A stretch of DNA of 64,000 nt. It comes from Planctomycetaceae bacterium. GTDB taxonomy: Bacteria > Planctomycetota > Planctomycetia > Planctomycetales > Planctomycetaceae. A program made the position numbers and the translations under genes. The stretch covers positions 54,824-118,823 of the forward strand of contig JAKFVC010000013.1 of assembly GCA_021732415.1 (NCBI GenBank). The letters are read 5' to 3'. The notes below the pieces were generated by a model that had not been told where the DNA came from, made no database searches, and was given only the letters and a program-made list of their open reading frames with translations. This document shows positions 62,749 through 64,000 of this stretch, piece by piece. Every line of letters starts with the position of its first letter. The first letter of the stretch is position 1.

Positions 62749-63693
62749 TGAGCCTGTAAGATTCGGGTCACAAGCAAGGCTAAATCTGCGCGGACTGCGC
62801 ACGATCACGGACGGCTAGCAGCGTCCGCCACGGGGGCGGCTAGCGCCGTGCCGCCCTCCCCACAGGAGGTAAGTCACTGTATTTCTCGATTTGGTGGCAG
62901 TTTGGATTATATAAACTGCGCACTTTGCGGGGCGAGGGCAGTTCCGCTCAGTGGATTGGCCACCATTCAGGTGAGGCAAATCACCCACATGCGGCGCGTG
63001 TTTGGTGCGTTTCCGCCACAGAATTGCGAGTGGAAAGGTGAGGTCACGCAAGCTGTATCGCCCGTACCGAATATAGCTGGCTCCGGGACGACTCTCGGCA
63101 CAAATTAAGGCAGAATGTCGATAGTTTATTTGCACTCGCCCCATATGCGAACTATTTATTTTTGTCTGATTTTATGAGCTAGAGTTTAACGGTCGGGCCG
63201 GCTACTTACTCTTTAACGTCGGGCCTTGTGCTGAATGACTCCCCCTGTGCGATCTTTGACTCCAGTGCGGAGTTGGATCGCCTCATGAGTCGGACGGCTT
63301 GGTGTGGGATCTATACCCACGATTCAACAGTTTCTTAACGCAGTCTCTTCGACCCCGAAATCTGTTTTCCGTCGTGCCCCATTTCGTGAGAAATGACGGT
63401 GTTCGGCGGCAGTTCGCTCAGCGTGCAATCTGGCGTTCCAGTTTGCACGGCAGTCTTCGCGCGCTTACTGCGCTGCGCGTTCTCCAATCGTCTACGGGTC
63501 GTCTGCCGAGCGATGACCCGCAACATCGTCACTTAATAAGGAGCGCCGTAATGATTTAACCCCATCGCTGGTTTGTCAGGACACAAACCGGGTTCTGAGT
63601 CTGCGCTGTTCTTAAGGGCCAAAGGATAGCAAACGAATTTCGAAGTTTGAATTCGCCACGCATCAATAAGTAATTGCCTTTGGAGACGATACG
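62749..63693. other. Gene-free stretch upstream of the surface-protein gene
   Basis: About 950 bases without a convincing gene. Includes repeated GTCGGGCC words near 63190-63230 and an open frame (62848-63108) that lacks a ribosome-binding site and normal composition. Promoter for the surface-protein gene is expected near the end. Confidence 0.5.
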
Positions 63694-64000
63694 ATGTTCT
63701 TTTTTCGCCGCAAAAAACGCCTCAGCGCTCTGCGATCTCAAGTCGAACAACTGGAGCAGCGCACGGTATTAACCGCACCGACTTTTACCTCCAGCCCACT
63801 CGCCAATGTTCCTGAGAACCAGACCACCGTCACGACGGTCACTGCCACGGATGCCGAATTGGATCCGCTGACCTATTCGCTGCAGGGGGGCGCGGATGCG
63901 GCATTGTTCGCGATTGATCCGACGACTGGAGTCTTGTCGTTCCTGGTGGCTCCGGACTTCGAGAATCCCGGGGATGCTGGTGCAGACAACGTGTATGACG
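63694..64000 (+). CDS. Cadherin-like surface protein with planctomycete export signal (3' end outside window)
   Basis: Starts at the ATG at 63694 with GGAG eight bases upstream and stays open to the end of the window. The N-terminus is a basic segment (FFFRRKKRLSALRSQVEQ) followed by LEQRTVL, the LEPR-XLL-type signal typical of very large exported planctomycete proteins, and then the first cadherin-like unit (PENQTTVTTVTATDAELD, and LFAIDPTTGVLSFL). These proteins usually run to thousands of residues with many such calcium-binding units. Confidence 0.9.
   Translation, partial: MFFFRRKKRLSALRSQVEQLEQRTVLTAPTFTSSPLANVPENQTTVTTVTATDAELDPLTYSLQGGADAALFAIDPTTGVLSFLVAPDFENPGDAGADNVYD

Noticed and set aside
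62848..63108. 86-codon plus-strand frame
   Set aside because: No ribosome-binding site that fits normal usage for this window, odd composition, and no pattern.

Overview
The window looks like chromosome from a member of the Planctomycetota. The right end carries three family hallmarks: a type II pseudopilin-like DUF1559 protein with an [12 protein letters not shown]-terminus (61.9 kb), a bacterial-type leucine-rich-repeat membrane protein (60.6 kb), and a cadherin-like surface protein that starts with the basic/LEQRTVL (LEPR-XLL-like) export signal (63.7 kb). No species call is possible from sequence reading alone.

Layout. (1) 1-12.4 kb is a metal-efflux block: the 3' part of a CzcA-type RND pump, a periplasmic HMA-like protein, a Cys-rich lipoprotein, three envelope-glycan-type genes (GT39, GT2, PaaK/CapK-like ligase), a P1B-type ATPase with unusual metal-site motifs, and on the opposite strand a Cys-rich small protein plus a TolC-type outer-membrane channel. 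(2) 12.6-24 kb is an accessory block: plasmid/ICE-type genes (DUF932), a MazF-type toxin-antitoxin pair, a tyrosine recombinase, what looks like the tail of a restriction-helicase gene, then a compact, visibly more A+T-rich cassette of a class V aminotransferase-fold protein, a QueC-like PP-loop ATPase, a membrane protein, an HD phosphohydrolase and two DNA methyltransferases. (3) 24.8-43.5 kb is a second metal/metalloid block: a CusC/TolC lipoprotein on the plus strand, and on the minus strand Cys-rich small proteins, arsS (radical SAM), a fused arsenosugar glycosyltransferase, arsM, two periplasmic metal-binding-type proteins, a CusB-like adaptor, a greatly enlarged CusA-like pump, cytochrome P460, DUF547, GT2 and a GT87-like mannosyltransferase. 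(4) 44.6-51.3 kb is a second accessory cassette: a large repeat protein next to a CHAT protease, a translationally coupled pair of unknown proteins, a small protein sharing a domain with one of them, and a possible winged-helix protein. (5) 51.3-52.9 kb holds a tyrosine recombinase whose start lies about 100 bp from the 3' end of a tRNA-Leu(CAA), the classic arrangement of an island integrated at a tRNA gene. (6) 53-64 kb reads as ordinary planctomycete chromosome: aldo/keto reductase, Gfo/Idh-type secreted protein, VF530 protein, sigma-54 activator, HemN-like radical SAM protein, LRR protein, DUF1559 protein and a giant surface protein, separated by long inverted repeats and a 23-bp tandem repeat.

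How it fits together. The tRNA-Leu plus integrase at 52 kb probably marks the right edge of an island that includes at least the CHAT cassette and perhaps everything to its left. The metal blocks together encode inner-membrane pumps, an adaptor, two outer-membrane channels, periplasmic Cys-rich proteins and an arsenosugar-type pathway. The two best candidates for undescribed systems are the PP-loop / membrane protein / HD / methyltransferase cassette (16.5-24 kb) and the CHAT cassette (44.6-51.3 kb). All functional statements rest on motif recognition by eye; no database search was run.
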